DNA of 24,285 bases from CAUZSH01 sp963582935 (GTDB taxonomy: Bacteria; Pseudomonadota; Gammaproteobacteria; Francisellales; Francisellaceae): assembly GCA_963582935.1 (NCBI GenBank), contig CAUZSH010000025.1, positions 1 through 24,285 on the forward strand, written 5' to 3'. The position numbers and the translations under genes were made by a program. Under the pieces are notes generated by a model that was not told the DNA's origin, made no database searches, and saw nothing but the letters and a program-made list of their open reading frames with translations. Shown piece by piece: positions 13,971 to 22,741 of the stretch; positions within the stretch are counted from its first letter, which is position 1; each line of letters begins with the position of its first letter.

Positions 13971-16109
13971 TTATTTATGAAAATTACGAATCACTTTATA
14001 GATTGATTTCATGCCTCGAAGAGAGCGGATGACGCGCGCTAGGTGTTGACGGTCTTTAACTTCAATCGTGACCGATATGGTGCCATAGGATTTATGAACA
14101 TCATCAAAATTTATTTGCATGATTGAGGCTTCACGATGAGAAATTTTAGTGGCAATTTCTGCAATAGCGCCACGGTGGTTTTCAACATCAATTAAAAGCT
14201 TACAAGCAAAAAGATTTTCGAGCTCATCTGGCCAACGGACATGAATCGCAAGGTGCGGGCTTTTTTGTAAGATATTTTGTTTTTGTAATACTGCACATTT
14301 GGTCGTGTGCACCTCTAATCCTTTCCCTGAGATCATGATGCCAATAATTAAATCTCCGGGAATAGGGCGGCAGCATTTGGCAAGGGTCGTGAGTGATTTC
14401 CCTTCTGAGTCTATATCTAAAACAGTCTCTGTATTTCCCTCAAGGCTTTCTCCCGTTTTGATTTCGGCAGAAATGGTTTTAGAGAGTTGAAGAACGGTGT
14501 CTGCGATTTGTACATGGTCAAGCTCTCCTCTTCCAATCATAATGAGGAGGTTTTGAATATTATCAATATTATGTTTTTCACAAAGTTCCTGATGTAACTG
14601 TTCGCTGTAGCCGTCGATTTTAAGTTTATTGCGGCGTATTAATGGATTGAGCAAGCGTTTGCCAAGTCGGAGTGCCTGATCATTCTCTTGGTCACGAATA
14701 TAGATACGAATGGCGTGTTTTGCTTTATTGGTGGTGACAAAATTCAGCCAAGAGGGCGAAGGAGTTGCCGTTGGAGAGGTAAGAATGTCAATGGTTTCGC
14801 CGTGCTGAAGTTTTTGATTTAGCGGTACCAGTCTTCGATTGACGCGTGCCGCAATGCATTTGTTACCAATATCGGTATGGATTGAGTAAGCGAAGTCTAT
14901 GGCGGTGGCACCTTTGGGTAGCTCCACAATATCACCTGTGGGTGTAAATACGTAGACCTCATCAGGGAATATATCTACTTTGACGCTTTCAATAAAATCT
15001 AAAGAAGAGGCGCTTTGGCTTTGAATCGCGGATAATTTTTTCAACCATTTTCGTGTCTTCTCTTGACTTAATTCCTGAGATTTATAAATCCAATGAGATG
15101 CGATACCTTTGTCAGCGGTATAGTCCATTTCTTCAGTGCGAATCTGAATTTCAATCGGAATGCCATAAGGCCCGAATAATGTCGTGTGTAAGGATTGGTA
15201 GCCATTCGCTTTAGGCATGGCTATATAGTCTTTAAAGCGACCCGGAACAGGTTTGTAAAGCTCATGTACGGCACCTAAAATGTTGTAGCAGTGCCGACGG
15301 GAGCTTGCGATGATTCTAAAAGCATAGACGTCCATGATTTCAGAGAAAGGAATACTTCGAAGTAACATTTTTTGATAAATACTAAAAAGTCGCTTTTCTC
15401 TCCCCTCAATCATTTCAGGGGCAATGTTCTCCTTGGTAAGGTGTTTGATCAGAGATTGTTTGAGTTTGTCAAAAAGGCGTTTACGATGTCCTCGTGCTTG
15501 ATTGACTCGTGCTTCTAGCGTCTTATGTCGATAGGGATACAGTGCTTCAAATGCGAGATCTTGGAATTCATTTTTAAAGTGATGCATCCCAAGTCTGTGG
15601 GCAATAGGGGCATAGATTTCAAGGGTTTCTAGTGCGACACGGCGTTTTTTTTCAGGTTTGAGTGGACCCAGTGTGGACATATTATGAAGGCGGTCAGCGA
15701 GTTTGATGATAATCACGCGAATATCTTCCACCATTGCCAGCATCATTTTACGGAAGTTTTCCGCTTGCGCTTCTGCTCTAGAGCTAAACTCTATTTTAGC
15801 CAGTTTGGTCATGCCTCTAACGAGTTTTGAAACAGTCTCCCCGAAGTGTTCGGCAATTTCTTCAGAGGTAACGTCGGTGTCTTCCACAACATCATGTAGC
15901 AATGCGGCAATAATCGTATCTCTATCTAATTGCATTTCGGCAAGGGTGCAGGCAACGGCAACCGGATGGGTGAAATAGGCCTCACCTGAGCTTCTCGTTT
16001 GCTTTTCATGGGCATCGCCACCAAAGATGAAGGCCTTGGCTATTTCCTGTCGTTCAGCGGCAGTGCAATATTTTGATATCAGTCGATTAAGCCGAATAAA
16101 GATAAACAT
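13971..16109 (-). CDS. spoT: Bifunctional (p)ppGpp synthetase/hydrolase, RelA/SpoT homologue
   Basis: The 712-residue long RSH has domains in order. The HD hydrolase has the metal motif intact (ALLHDVVEDT, ~70-80). The synthetase has GRFKDYIAMPKANGYQSLHTTL and EIQIRTEEMDY. TGS begins VYVFTPTGDIVELPKGATAIDFAYSIH, and a C-terminal ACT domain (HRGAIAEIATKISHREASIMQINF) follows. The RFKD loop is the RxKD motif of bifunctional enzymes rather than the ExDD of RelA. Together with the intact HD site, this makes it SpoT/Rel-like. It makes and degrades the stringent-response alarmone. It lies 42 nt after lpxH and is probably co-transcribed with it, unlike the rpoZ-spoT order of E. coli. Confidence 0.93.
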   Translation of the reverse strand: MFIFIRLNRLISKYCTAAERQEIAKAFIFGGDAHEKQTRSSGEAYFTHPVAVACTLAEMQLDRDTIIAALLHDVVEDTDVTSEEIAEHFGETVSKLVRGMTKLAKIEFSSRAEAQAENFRKMMLAMVEDIRVIIIKLADRLHNMSTLGPLKPEKKRRVALETLEIYAPIAHRLGMHHFKNEFQDLAFEALYPYRHKTLEARVNQARGHRKRLFDKLKQSLIKHLTKENIAPEMIEGREKRLFSIYQKMLLRSIPFSEIMDVYAFRIIASSRRHCYNILGAVHELYKPVPGRFKDYIAMPKANGYQSLHTTLFGPYGIPIEIQIRTEEMDYTADKGIASHWIYKSQELSQEKTRKWLKKLSAIQSQSASSLDFIESVKVDIFPDEVYVFTPTGDIVELPKGATAIDFAYSIHTDIGNKCIAARVNRRLVPLNQKLQHGETIDILTSPTATPSPSWLNFVTTNKAKHAIRIYIRDQENDQALRLGKRLLNPLIRRNKLKIDGYSEQLHQELCEKHNIDNIQNLLIMIGRGELDHVQIADTVLQLSKTISAEIKTGESLEGNTETVLDIDSEGKSLTTLAKCCRPIPGDLIIGIMISGKGLEVHTTKCAVLQKQNILQKSPHLAIHVRWPDELENLFACKLLIDVENHRGAIAEIATKISHREASIMQINFDDVHKSYGTISVTIEVKDRQHLARVIRSLRGMKSIYKVIRNFHK

Positions 16110-16151
16110 AATGGTAAAGAGTGTACGTAATTTAACATTTATTATAGCGCA

Positions 16152-16886
16152 TCAAAAATAAAAACTGCTACCAATTTGTTCAACAGGATAAAAACAATAA
16201 AGAGAAATTTCACCTTCATCAATATGAACATAGCTTCCCGTGTCATGCCAATCACCGAGGACAATTCTTCTTAAGTCGCCATGTTGGTGTATGTTGAGAC
16301 GGTGCGTGTGTCCGTGAATGAGTGTGTCGACATGTGAAGCATATTTTTGAATGCCTTTTTCAGTCACATCCACATAGGAGGTGCTTGCGCGTTTTTTATT
16401 CTGACTTTTTTGACGAATATTCTTTGCGATTTTTTGTCGAATTGATGTCGGAAATGAGAGGAATAATTTTTGTATCAGGGGGTTTCTAACAAATTTTCTA
16501 AACCATTGATAGGAGGTGTCATCGGTACACAGTAAGTCGCCGTGCATCAGGCATATTTTTGTGCCATAGACCTCTATAGTGTAAGGGTCGCCTAATAATT
16601 TACAGCCCGTCATTTTTGAAAATTGTTTGCCAATGAAAAAGTCGCGATTCCCGTGCATGAAAAAAAGTGGACAACCTGCTTGGTGGGCTTGTTTTAATAG
16701 CATCATAACTTCTAATTGGAAGGCATCATAAATGTCATCCCCAATCCAATATTCAAAAAAGTCACCTAAAATATAGAGAGTGTTGCCACCTGTAATGATT
16801 CTTTCTTTCATGAAGCTTTTGAATAATGTCATGGACTCAGGGCGTGATTCACAAAGATGTAAGTCAGAGATAATGTATATGCTCAT
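16152..16886 (-). CDS. lpxH: UDP-2,3-diacylglucosamine pyrophosphatase LpxH
   Basis: The 244-residue protein starts at the ATG 16884-16886 (MSIYIISDLHL), where the conserved first strand begins. The longer frame from 16958 adds 24 residues not seen in the family. Metallophosphoesterase motifs are complete: DLHL, GDFFEYWIGDD (~45-55), GNRDFFIG (~80), MHGD, and HGHTHR near residue 195. It cleaves UDP-2,3-diacylglucosamine to lipid X in lipid A synthesis at the inner-membrane face. It is divergent from hldE, another lipopolysaccharide gene, across a ~120 bp shared region. Confidence 0.92.
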   Translation of the reverse strand: MSIYIISDLHLCESRPESMTLFKSFMKERIITGGNTLYILGDFFEYWIGDDIYDAFQLEVMMLLKQAHQAGCPLFFMHGNRDFFIGKQFSKMTGCKLLGDPYTIEVYGTKICLMHGDLLCTDDTSYQWFRKFVRNPLIQKLFLSFPTSIRQKIAKNIRQKSQNKKRASTSYVDVTEKGIQKYASHVDTLIHGHTHRLNIHQHGDLRRIVLGDWHDTGSYVHIDEGEISLYCFYPVEQIGSSFYF

Positions 16887-16952
16887 AAACCTGGGGTAAG
16901 TATCTAATTTATAACCCTTAGTCTGGGTTTTGAGGTGTATTAAGTAAAGGCG

Positions 16953-16980
16953 TTTCAATGGTTTTATGCTAACCTAATAT
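16953..16980 (+). promoter_or_regulatory. Candidate promoter of hldE
   Basis: TTTCAA (16953-16958) and TAATAT (16975-16980) are 16 nt apart, 28 nt before the hldE ATG. The -35 match is weak and the -10 good. It lies in the lpxH-hldE divergent region. Confidence 0.35.
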
Positions 16981-17007
16981 GATAGCAATATAAATGACAT
17001 CGGAAGT

Positions 17008-18435
17008 ATGCAAGTGCAACATGATCTAGTAAATGCAAAAGTATTGGTAGTGGGGGATGTTATGTTGGACCGCTATTGGAGCGGACCTGTGCAGCGAATA
17101 TCGCCCGAAGCGCCAGTGCCGATTGTGCATGTGGGTGACATTGAGGAAAGAGCGGGTGGTGCGGGGAACGTGGCATTAAATGTAACCGCACTTTCTGGGA
17201 ACTCTGCTATTTGCACTTTAGTTGGAAAAGATGAAGGCGCGTCAAAATTAGTAGAGATTATGCGAGGGAATGCAGTTAAAACCTATTTTGTGGAAACAGA
17301 TTTACCGACGATTACCAAGTTGCGAGTATTGAGTCAACATCAGCAGCTACTCAGAATGGATTTTGAAGTGGGCTTTGAGGGCGTGGATAAAGCGCCATTA
17401 TTGGATCAATTTTCCCTGTGTTTAGAAGATTATAATGCAGTGATCATTTCGGATTATGGTAAAGGTGTGTTGACAGATGTGCAATTATTGATTCAGAAAG
17501 CTCGAGCAAAGGGAATTCCTGTTTTGGTGGACCCGAAGGGTGCAGATTTTTCTAAATATCATGGCGCCAGTGTGATTACGCCGAATATGAAAGAATTTGA
17601 ATTAGTCGTAGGGCGCTGTGCCTCAGAAGAAGCGCTGGTTCAAAAAGCACAAAACCTGATAAATGAGGTAGCCTTAGAGGCCATTTTGATTACTCGCAGT
17701 GAGAAGGGTATGACTTTGGTTGATCGTCACGGAGGTGTTTTTAATATCCCGACACTTGCGAAGGAAGTGTTTGATGTGACGGGGGCAGGTGATACCGTGA
17801 TTGCTGTGCTCGGGATGGCATTGTCCGTTGGATATTCCTATGAAGAAGCCATGAGTTTGGCGAATGCGGCGGCAGGTGTGGTTGTAGGGAAAATTGGAAC
17901 GGCGACGTTAACCTTAGCTGAACTGCATCGCGCATTAAATAAAACGACAAAGATTCCTTCTGGCGTGATTGATCAAGCGGAGTTATTAGAAGCGATGCAA
18001 TTGTCACATTTACAAGGTGAAAAAGTAGTGATGACCAATGGTTGTTTTGATATCTTACATGCGGGGCACGTCACTTATTTGAAAGCGGCTCGAAAATTAG
18101 GAGATCGTTTGATTGTTGCCGTTAATGATGACCCTTCAGTTGCGCGTTTAAAAGGGGCTTCAAGGCCGATTGTTTCCTTGGAAAACCGGATGTCGTTATT
18201 GGCAGCGCTCGAGTGCGTTGATTGGGTGGTGGCATTTTCAGAAGATACGCCGCATCGCATTATTTCCGAGGTGTTGCCAGATATTTTGGTGAAAGGCGCA
18301 GACTATGAAGTGCATCAAATCGCGGGATCAAAGGAAGTGCTTGAAAATGGGGGTGAAGTAAAAACAATCACATTGGTTCCCGGTTGCTCAACCTCTGCGA
18401 TCATTTCGAAAATATTGGAAGAAGGAATATCTTAG
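17008..18435 (+). CDS. hldE: Bifunctional D-glycero-beta-D-manno-heptose-7-phosphate kinase / heptose-1-phosphate adenylyltransferase
   Basis: This 475-residue fusion has a ribokinase-type N-terminal domain (~1-315) with VVGDVMLDRYW, RISPEAPVPIV and the catalytic DVTGAGDTV near residue 250. A nucleotidyltransferase C-terminal domain (~340-475) has TNGCFDILHAGHVTYL with the HxGH motif and the VKGADY segment. It makes ADP-heptose for the lipopolysaccharide inner core. The length equals the E. coli protein (477). GGAAG is very close to the ATG, so initiation may be modest. mpl follows after a single base. Confidence 0.95.
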   Translation: MQVQHDLVNAKVLVVGDVMLDRYWSGPVQRISPEAPVPIVHVGDIEERAGGAGNVALNVTALSGNSAICTLVGKDEGASKLVEIMRGNAVKTYFVETDLPTITKLRVLSQHQQLLRMDFEVGFEGVDKAPLLDQFSLCLEDYNAVIISDYGKGVLTDVQLLIQKARAKGIPVLVDPKGADFSKYHGASVITPNMKEFELVVGRCASEEALVQKAQNLINEVALEAILITRSEKGMTLVDRHGGVFNIPTLAKEVFDVTGAGDTVIAVLGMALSVGYSYEEAMSLANAAAGVVVGKIGTATLTLAELHRALNKTTKIPSGVIDQAELLEAMQLSHLQGEKVVMTNGCFDILHAGHVTYLKAARKLGDRLIVAVNDDPSVARLKGASRPIVSLENRMSLLAALECVDWVVAFSEDTPHRIISEVLPDILVKGADYEVHQIAGSKEVLENGGEVKTITLVPGCSTSAIISKILEEGIS

Positions 18436-18436
18436 G

Positions 18437-19798
18437 GTGGCTAAGTTAGGCAATAAGCATATTCATATCTTAGGAATTTGCGGTACTTTTATGGGAAGTT
18501 TGGCTATTTTAGCCAAACAAAAAGGCTTTAAAGTAACCGGTTCCGATACCAATGTGTATCCTCCTATGAGTACCTATTTGCAATCTCAAGGCATAAAAAT
18601 CATAAATGGCTATGATGTCGGGCAGATCCCAGAGGATGTTGCTGAAGTCGTTGTGGGCAATTGCATGACACGCGGAATGCCAATTATTGAGTATATTTTA
18701 GATGAGGGGGTTCCATTTACCTCAGGACCTGCTTGGTTATATGAAAATATTTTAGTGGATAAGCATGTGATTGCGGTATCGGGTACACATGGGAAAACTT
18801 CCACAACGAGTATGTTAATCAAAATATTACAGGATAATGGATTTGATCCAAGCTTTTTGATTGGCGGCGTCAGTCAGGATTTTAAGGTGTCTTCAAAGTT
18901 AACAGACTCTGAATATTTTGTGATTGAAGCGGATGAATATGACACCGCTTTCTTTGATAAACGTTCTAAATTTGTGCATTATCACCCTCAAACTTTAATT
19001 ATTAATAATTTAGAGTTTGATCATGCAGATATTTTTGATTCTATTGAAGATATTTACCGGCAATTTAATCACATGATTCGGACGCTGTCATCCGGCGTTG
19101 ACATTATTTACCCGAATGGTGATGTTCATGTGCAAAAGGTATTGGAAAAAGAGTGTTGGTCAAACTGCAAGCCTTATGGTGCAGGTCAAGCCTGGCATTG
19201 TCAGAAACAAAAAGCAGATGCTTCGGAGTTGTTGATCGATTCTCCAACAGGAGAGGTGCGTTTATGTTGGGGGCATATTGGCGAGCATAATATGCAAAAT
19301 GCCATGTCTGCTATTGTGGCAGCAAGTTGTGTGGGTGTTTTATTAAAGGATGCTGTATTGGCGCTGTCAACTTTTAAAGGCGTTAAGAGACGTTTAGAGA
19401 CGGTTGGGGTGAAAGATACGATTACCGTGTATGATGACTTTGCGCATCATCCTACGGCAATCCAAAAAACAATATCAGGGTTGCGGGCGAAGGTGGGCGC
19501 AGAAAAGGTCATTGCGATTATTGAGCCACGTTCAAATACGATGAAAATGCGTGTACATCAAAATGCTATTGCTGCGGCATTAGCCGATGCGGACGAAGTC
19601 TTTATTTTTGAGCCACCGAATATTGGCTTGTCTCTTGATAAGATCTGTCATGAAATGACTGTGCCGTGTCGAGTTTACCAAGATGTGGATCAGATTGTGG
19701 CTGAAGTGACAAATGCCCCTATTCCTAAAACGCATTTACTGGTGATGAGTAATGGCGCTTTTTCAGGGATACATCAAAAACTACTAAATTCCTTATAA
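18437..19798 (+). CDS. mpl: UDP-N-acetylmuramate:L-alanyl-gamma-D-glutamyl-meso-diaminopimelate ligase
   Basis: The 453-residue Mur ligase starts with GTG one base after the hldE stop, within reach of GAAGGA in the hldE tail. The N-terminal Rossmann part (HIHILGICGTFMGSLAILAK) and SDTNVYPPMST are specific to Mpl rather than MurC. The ATP site SGTHGKTSTTSM is near residue 115, then EADEYDTAFFDKRSKFVHY, and the C-terminal domain has DDFAHHPTAI. Mpl reattaches recycled murein tripeptide to UDP-MurNAc, so this organism recycles peptidoglycan containing meso-DAP. Confidence 0.95.
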   Translation: MAKLGNKHIHILGICGTFMGSLAILAKQKGFKVTGSDTNVYPPMSTYLQSQGIKIINGYDVGQIPEDVAEVVVGNCMTRGMPIIEYILDEGVPFTSGPAWLYENILVDKHVIAVSGTHGKTSTTSMLIKILQDNGFDPSFLIGGVSQDFKVSSKLTDSEYFVIEADEYDTAFFDKRSKFVHYHPQTLIINNLEFDHADIFDSIEDIYRQFNHMIRTLSSGVDIIYPNGDVHVQKVLEKECWSNCKPYGAGQAWHCQKQKADASELLIDSPTGEVRLCWGHIGEHNMQNAMSAIVAASCVGVLLKDAVLALSTFKGVKRRLETVGVKDTITVYDDFAHHPTAIQKTISGLRAKVGAEKVIAIIEPRSNTMKMRVHQNAIAAALADADEVFIFEPPNIGLSLDKICHEMTVPCRVYQDVDQIVAEVTNAPIPKTHLLVMSNGAFSGIHQKLLNSL

Positions 19799-19890
19799 TT
19801 AGAGACAATAAGCATATATCTTCGCTAGAGCTTACGCGTAATTGCGGTTAAAATAATTTTGATTATCTAAGAAATTACTGAGATCCTATC

Positions 19891-20349
19891 ATGTCTAAGA
19901 AGAAAGTATGCCTTTCAGGGCGACCAAGAACGAGAGAGTTGCAGCAAAAAAACCAACTCAATACCGAATGTGTTGCCACGAAAAAGAAAGCAGAAATTTT
20001 AGGGTTACAAGAGGCGGATGTATTAACGCTAATACCTGACGTGGTGGAGGTTAAAATGAGCTATACACAAGAAATTATTTTTAAGTTAAGAGATAAATAT
20101 GAATTGTGGTCTCAGCCAATTAATCGTAATCGGTATCGTTATAGCCCCAATCGACGCAACCAGATGTTGCTGAGTGAGATTGGTGTGCTATTGAATGACA
20201 TGGCTCATAAGTTACTTGAAGAGGGTTATCCCGAGTCTGATTGTAAGTATCAATGTCAAATATTCTTGGATGAGTTGACCTCAGGGCTTAGAAGTGAAGG
20301 CATTCCAATTGGGAACATTCATTTAAATCCACAAAGAAGAAACTATTAA
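19891..20349 (+). CDS. Hypothetical protein upstream of rlmB
   Basis: I do not recognise this 152-residue protein. The N-terminus is basic (KKK, GRPRTREL). The middle (LLSEIGVLLNDMAHKLLEE) and end are helical. An Arg/Asn/Tyr-rich stretch, NRNRYRYSPNRRNQ, could bind nucleic acid, but that is a guess. Its stop overlaps the rlmB ATG by one base (TAATG), so the two are probably translationally coupled. Start choice is uncertain: the ATG at 19891 has only a weak, distant GAG, while an in-frame ATG at 20056 has GGAGG 5 nt upstream and would give a 97-residue protein containing the helical and Arg-rich parts. Confidence 0.6.
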   Translation: MSKKKVCLSGRPRTRELQQKNQLNTECVATKKKAEILGLQEADVLTLIPDVVEVKMSYTQEIIFKLRDKYELWSQPINRNRYRYSPNRRNQMLLSEIGVLLNDMAHKLLEEGYPESDCKYQCQIFLDELTSGLRSEGIPIGNIHLNPQRRNY

Positions 20350-21101
20350 TGGATAAGATAGAGATCATCTATGGGTTGCATGCAGCCAAACAGCGTTTGC
20401 GCATGGAGCCTGACTCGATTCAGTCGGTTTTTTGTCAGTTTGGAAAAGAAAACTCCGCGAAGCATAAAGAACTGGTTGAAATCGCAAAGAAAAAAAAGAT
20501 TCATATCAAGTGGAAGGATAAATCTGATTTGGATAAGTTGAGTGCAAATGGCGTTCATCAGGGGATTATTTTAAATTGTGTGAATGCGACGACCTTGCTG
20601 GATGAGGGTGATCTTCCTTCATTGATTGATGCGTGTGAGCGTGCGCCACTTATTTTGATTTTAGATTGTATTCAAGACCCGCATAATTTCGGTGCATGTT
20701 TGCGTTCAGCGGATGCGGCGGGCGTGGATTTTGTGGTGTTTCCAAAAGATAAGAGCTCTCCTATTACGGCGGTGGTTCGTAAGGTTTCTTGTGGTGCATC
20801 TGAAGCGGTTAAGTTGGTTTCAGTAACGAACTTGGCTCGGGCAATGCGTATCCTAAAAGATAGTGGTGTATGGTTGGTGGGACTTGCGGGTGAAATGGAC
20901 GAGTCCACTATTTATGATGTGGCATTGACTGAGCCTACAGCGATCGTGATGGGTGCTGAGGGAGATGGCTTGCGTCGCAATACCAAGAATACCTGTGATT
21001 ATCTCGTTGAGCTCCCTATGATGGGATCTGTTTCTAGCTTAAATGTTTCTGTTGCTACAGGTGTCGCGCTTTATGAGGCTGTGCGCCAGCGTCAAGGTTA
21101 A
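20349..21101 (+). CDS. rlmB: 23S rRNA (guanosine-2251-2'-O)-methyltransferase RlmB (SpoU/TrmH family)
   Basis: The 250-residue protein has an N-terminal rRNA-binding domain (IIYGLHAAKQRL, ~1-75) and a SPOUT knot domain. All three SpoU motifs are visible: DPHNFGACLRSADAAG (~110-125), IVMGAEGDGLRR (~197-208) and LPMMGSVSSLNVSVATGVALYE (~220-242). It 2'-O-methylates the peptidyl-transferase P-loop guanosine. The N-terminal domain with YGLHA favours RlmB over TrmH or TrmL. Its ATG overlaps the upstream hypothetical gene. The 3' end converges on a small membrane-protein gene 14 bp away. Confidence 0.9.
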   Translation: MDKIEIIYGLHAAKQRLRMEPDSIQSVFCQFGKENSAKHKELVEIAKKKKIHIKWKDKSDLDKLSANGVHQGIILNCVNATTLLDEGDLPSLIDACERAPLILILDCIQDPHNFGACLRSADAAGVDFVVFPKDKSSPITAVVRKVSCGASEAVKLVSVTNLARAMRILKDSGVWLVGLAGEMDESTIYDVALTEPTAIVMGAEGDGLRRNTKNTCDYLVELPMMGSVSSLNVSVATGVALYEAVRQRQG

Positions 21102-21115
21102 CGTATATCAAGCTA

Positions 21116-21364
21116 TTACCTTCTTGATAAGCTCGAGTGGTGTATCAACCAGTATATCAATGCTACCCAAACGCCACCCAAGGCCGTTGCCAGTACCCAG
21201 ACCATGCCAGGAACAATCTGGGTGAGTACATTTTGTTTGTGAAAATTCCCAACGTCTCTGGCAACGCCTGCAGCAAACATTAAGTGAACCAATACTGTTA
21301 GCACCATTAAGGCAAGGTTGATGTGGTTGATTGATTGAGAAAATTGTCCAAGAATGTCGTTCAT
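21116..21364 (-). CDS. Small membrane protein of unknown function
   Basis: The product is 82 residues with two hydrophobic segments (about 16-36, INLALMVLTVLVHLMFAAGV, and 50-72, PGMVWVLATALGGVWVALIYW) and a basic C-terminus. No family was recognised. The ATG overlaps the stop of gph by 4 nt, so it is translated with the phosphatase. The composition (balanced loops, Trp-rich second helix) looks like a real small inner-membrane protein. Confidence 0.65.
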   Translation of the reverse strand: MNDILGQFSQSINHINLALMVLTVLVHLMFAAGVARDVGNFHKQNVLTQIVPGMVWVLATALGGVWVALIYWLIHHSSLSRR

Positions 21365-22053
21365 TTTATTTCCAATGGTTGAGTCGTTGTTAAGGTCTTT
21401 AGGAGGCTAGGCAATTCACTCATGGCATCAATAATATATTCTGGGTGATAGTGAGATATGGGTGTGTTGTGATTATAGCCATAGGTTACGGCAACCACAG
21501 GAATTGCAGCATTATGGGCGGCATCAATATCTGTTTTGGAATCTCCAATCATGATTGCATCATTCGGTTTGCTTTTTAGTCGTGACAATGCTTCGAAAAT
21601 TGAGTCAGGGTGTGGTTTATAGTGATCGGTTGTATCGCCACCAATGATGCAGTCAAAGTATGAAGCTAAACCAATTTTTTCTAGCAATGCGCTTGCATGA
21701 GCTTCTTCTTTGTTGGTAACAATTGCCATTTTGTAATGATGTTTTTTAAGAAAGATTAATGTAGACAAAACACCCACATAAATTGTGGTGTGCTTGCCGT
21801 GATTCTCAGAGTAAGCTTGTAGCGTTAGTGAAAATGCTTTGGCGTGCAATTTTTTAGCTTCTGTCTGGGTCATATCCAGCTCTAAGATAAGCTGGACGGT
21901 TGTGGGAAAACCTCTGCCCACAATATTTTTAACGACCTCTAATGTGATGGTGGGGAGGTGCAGTTGCGCTCGCATGGTGTTCAGGGCAAAAGCAATATCT
22001 GGTACGCTATCAACTAGGGTGCCATCCAAGTCAAAAAGTAGGGTGTTAACCAT
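21361..22053 (-). CDS. gph: Phosphoglycolate phosphatase-like HAD hydrolase
   Basis: This is a 230-residue HAD-IA phosphatase. Motif I is LFDLDGTLVDSVPD at residues 5-18, with a helical C1 cap including VGRGFPTTVQ. Motif II is IVTNK (~112), motif III K near HYKPHPDSI, and motif IV MIGDSKTDIDAA (~170). Length and GRG cap signature fit Gph, which removes 2-phosphoglycolate, though related HAD enzymes (PPase-like, MupP) share the pattern. Its start is divergent to a small candidate reading frame. Confidence 0.82.
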   Translation of the reverse strand: MVNTLLFDLDGTLVDSVPDIAFALNTMRAQLHLPTITLEVVKNIVGRGFPTTVQLILELDMTQTEAKKLHAKAFSLTLQAYSENHGKHTTIYVGVLSTLIFLKKHHYKMAIVTNKEEAHASALLEKIGLASYFDCIIGGDTTDHYKPHPDSIFEALSRLKSKPNDAIMIGDSKTDIDAAHNAAIPVVAVTYGYNHNTPISHYHPEYIIDAMSELPSLLKTLTTTQPLEIK

Positions 22054-22062
22054 AAGGAGGAG

Positions 22063-22370
22063 ATGAGGTGTCGAACTAAGATGATGCCATTGTATGGAAA
22101 AGTGGCGTATAACTCAAATGCTGTGTTGGGGGCACTGCGAAAAAATAGTTTCAGCATCCTTGCTGATGATACTTTCCTTGTGTCAGAAACCTTGGCAATC
22201 CTTGCTGATTAATCCTATTGGAAGAGCTTCTAAGTTCGCTTGTTGTGCGAGAGAGATTATTGCAAAGTAATGCCTATATTGGTATAGGACAAATGCTGAA
22301 ATATCGTGAGATATTGTCCATTCTGAGCAAGATGTTTGAGGATGATTTTGATAAAAATAACGGCAACTAA
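22063..22370 (+). pseudogene. Two abutting short reading frames, possible frameshifted small gene
   Basis: A 49-codon frame runs from ATG 22063 to the TAA 22210-22212 and contains FSILADDTFLVSETLAILAD. The next frame is open from 22209 to TAA 22368-22370 and encodes a helical stretch with LLEELLSSLVVRERLLQ, GIGQMLKYREILSILSKMF and an acidic tail. The frames overlap at the junction, as if one ~100-residue protein had suffered a single-base slip. A strong AAGGAGG lies at 22054-22060, but only 2 nt from the first ATG; an in-frame ATG at 22081 is 20 nt away. The repeated ATCCTTGCTGAT falls at both LAD positions. No family is recognised. It may be non-coding. Confidence 0.3.
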
Positions 22371-22390
22371 AAAACCCACAATTGTGGGTT
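22371..22390 (-). terminator. Rho-independent terminator of rpsU
   Basis: A perfect palindrome at 22373-22390 (AACCCACA/TTGTGGGTT arms) lies 34 nt after the rpsU stop. On the minus strand it is followed directly by a run of T (plus-strand A run ending at 22374), the classical layout. The plus-strand frame ending at 22370 stops just before it. Confidence 0.8.
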
Positions 22391-22423
22391 CTGAAATTTC
22401 AAATAAAATGTTTTTTTAAAAAA

Positions 22424-22642
22424 TTAGTACATTCTAATGTGAATGTTGCTCTTCATGCGATCTAATTTTTTCTGGCGACCAACAGCAGCAGCTTTTTTAG
22501 CTTTACGAACCCAAGTTGGCTTTTCGTAATGTTGACGTTCTCTGCATTCTCTTACGATACCTGCTTTTTCACAAGCACGCTTGAATTTTCTCAATGTAAT
22601 ATCAAATGGTTCTCTTTCGTTTGTAACTCTTACTTTTGGCAT
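22424..22642 (-). CDS. rpsU: 30S ribosomal protein bS21
   Basis: This 72-residue bS21 has the characteristic start PKVRVTNEREPFDITLRKFKRACEKAG, then RECRERQHYEKPTWVRKAKKAAA and a basic end. The length matches E. coli (71). It is monocistronic here, with its own promoter and terminator, rather than part of an rpsU-dnaG-rpoD operon. Confidence 0.96.
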   Translation of the reverse strand: MPKVRVTNEREPFDITLRKFKRACEKAGIVRECRERQHYEKPTWVRKAKKAAAVGRQKKLDRMKSNIHIRMY

Positions 22643-22672
22643 TTCTTCACCTGTTCATTCCTATCCGCAAGG

Positions 22673-22701
22673 ATTCTATATAATTATTCCCTTGAGTGCA
22701 A
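22673..22701 (-). promoter_or_regulatory. Predicted promoter of rpsU
   Basis: On the minus strand, TTGCAC (22696-22701) and TAGAAT (22673-22678) are 17 nt apart, about 30 nt upstream of the rpsU ATG. Called by eye. Confidence 0.5.
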
Positions 22702-22741
22702 ATAAAAGTGCATAATTTTTTTGATGTTGTGAGTCCAATAC

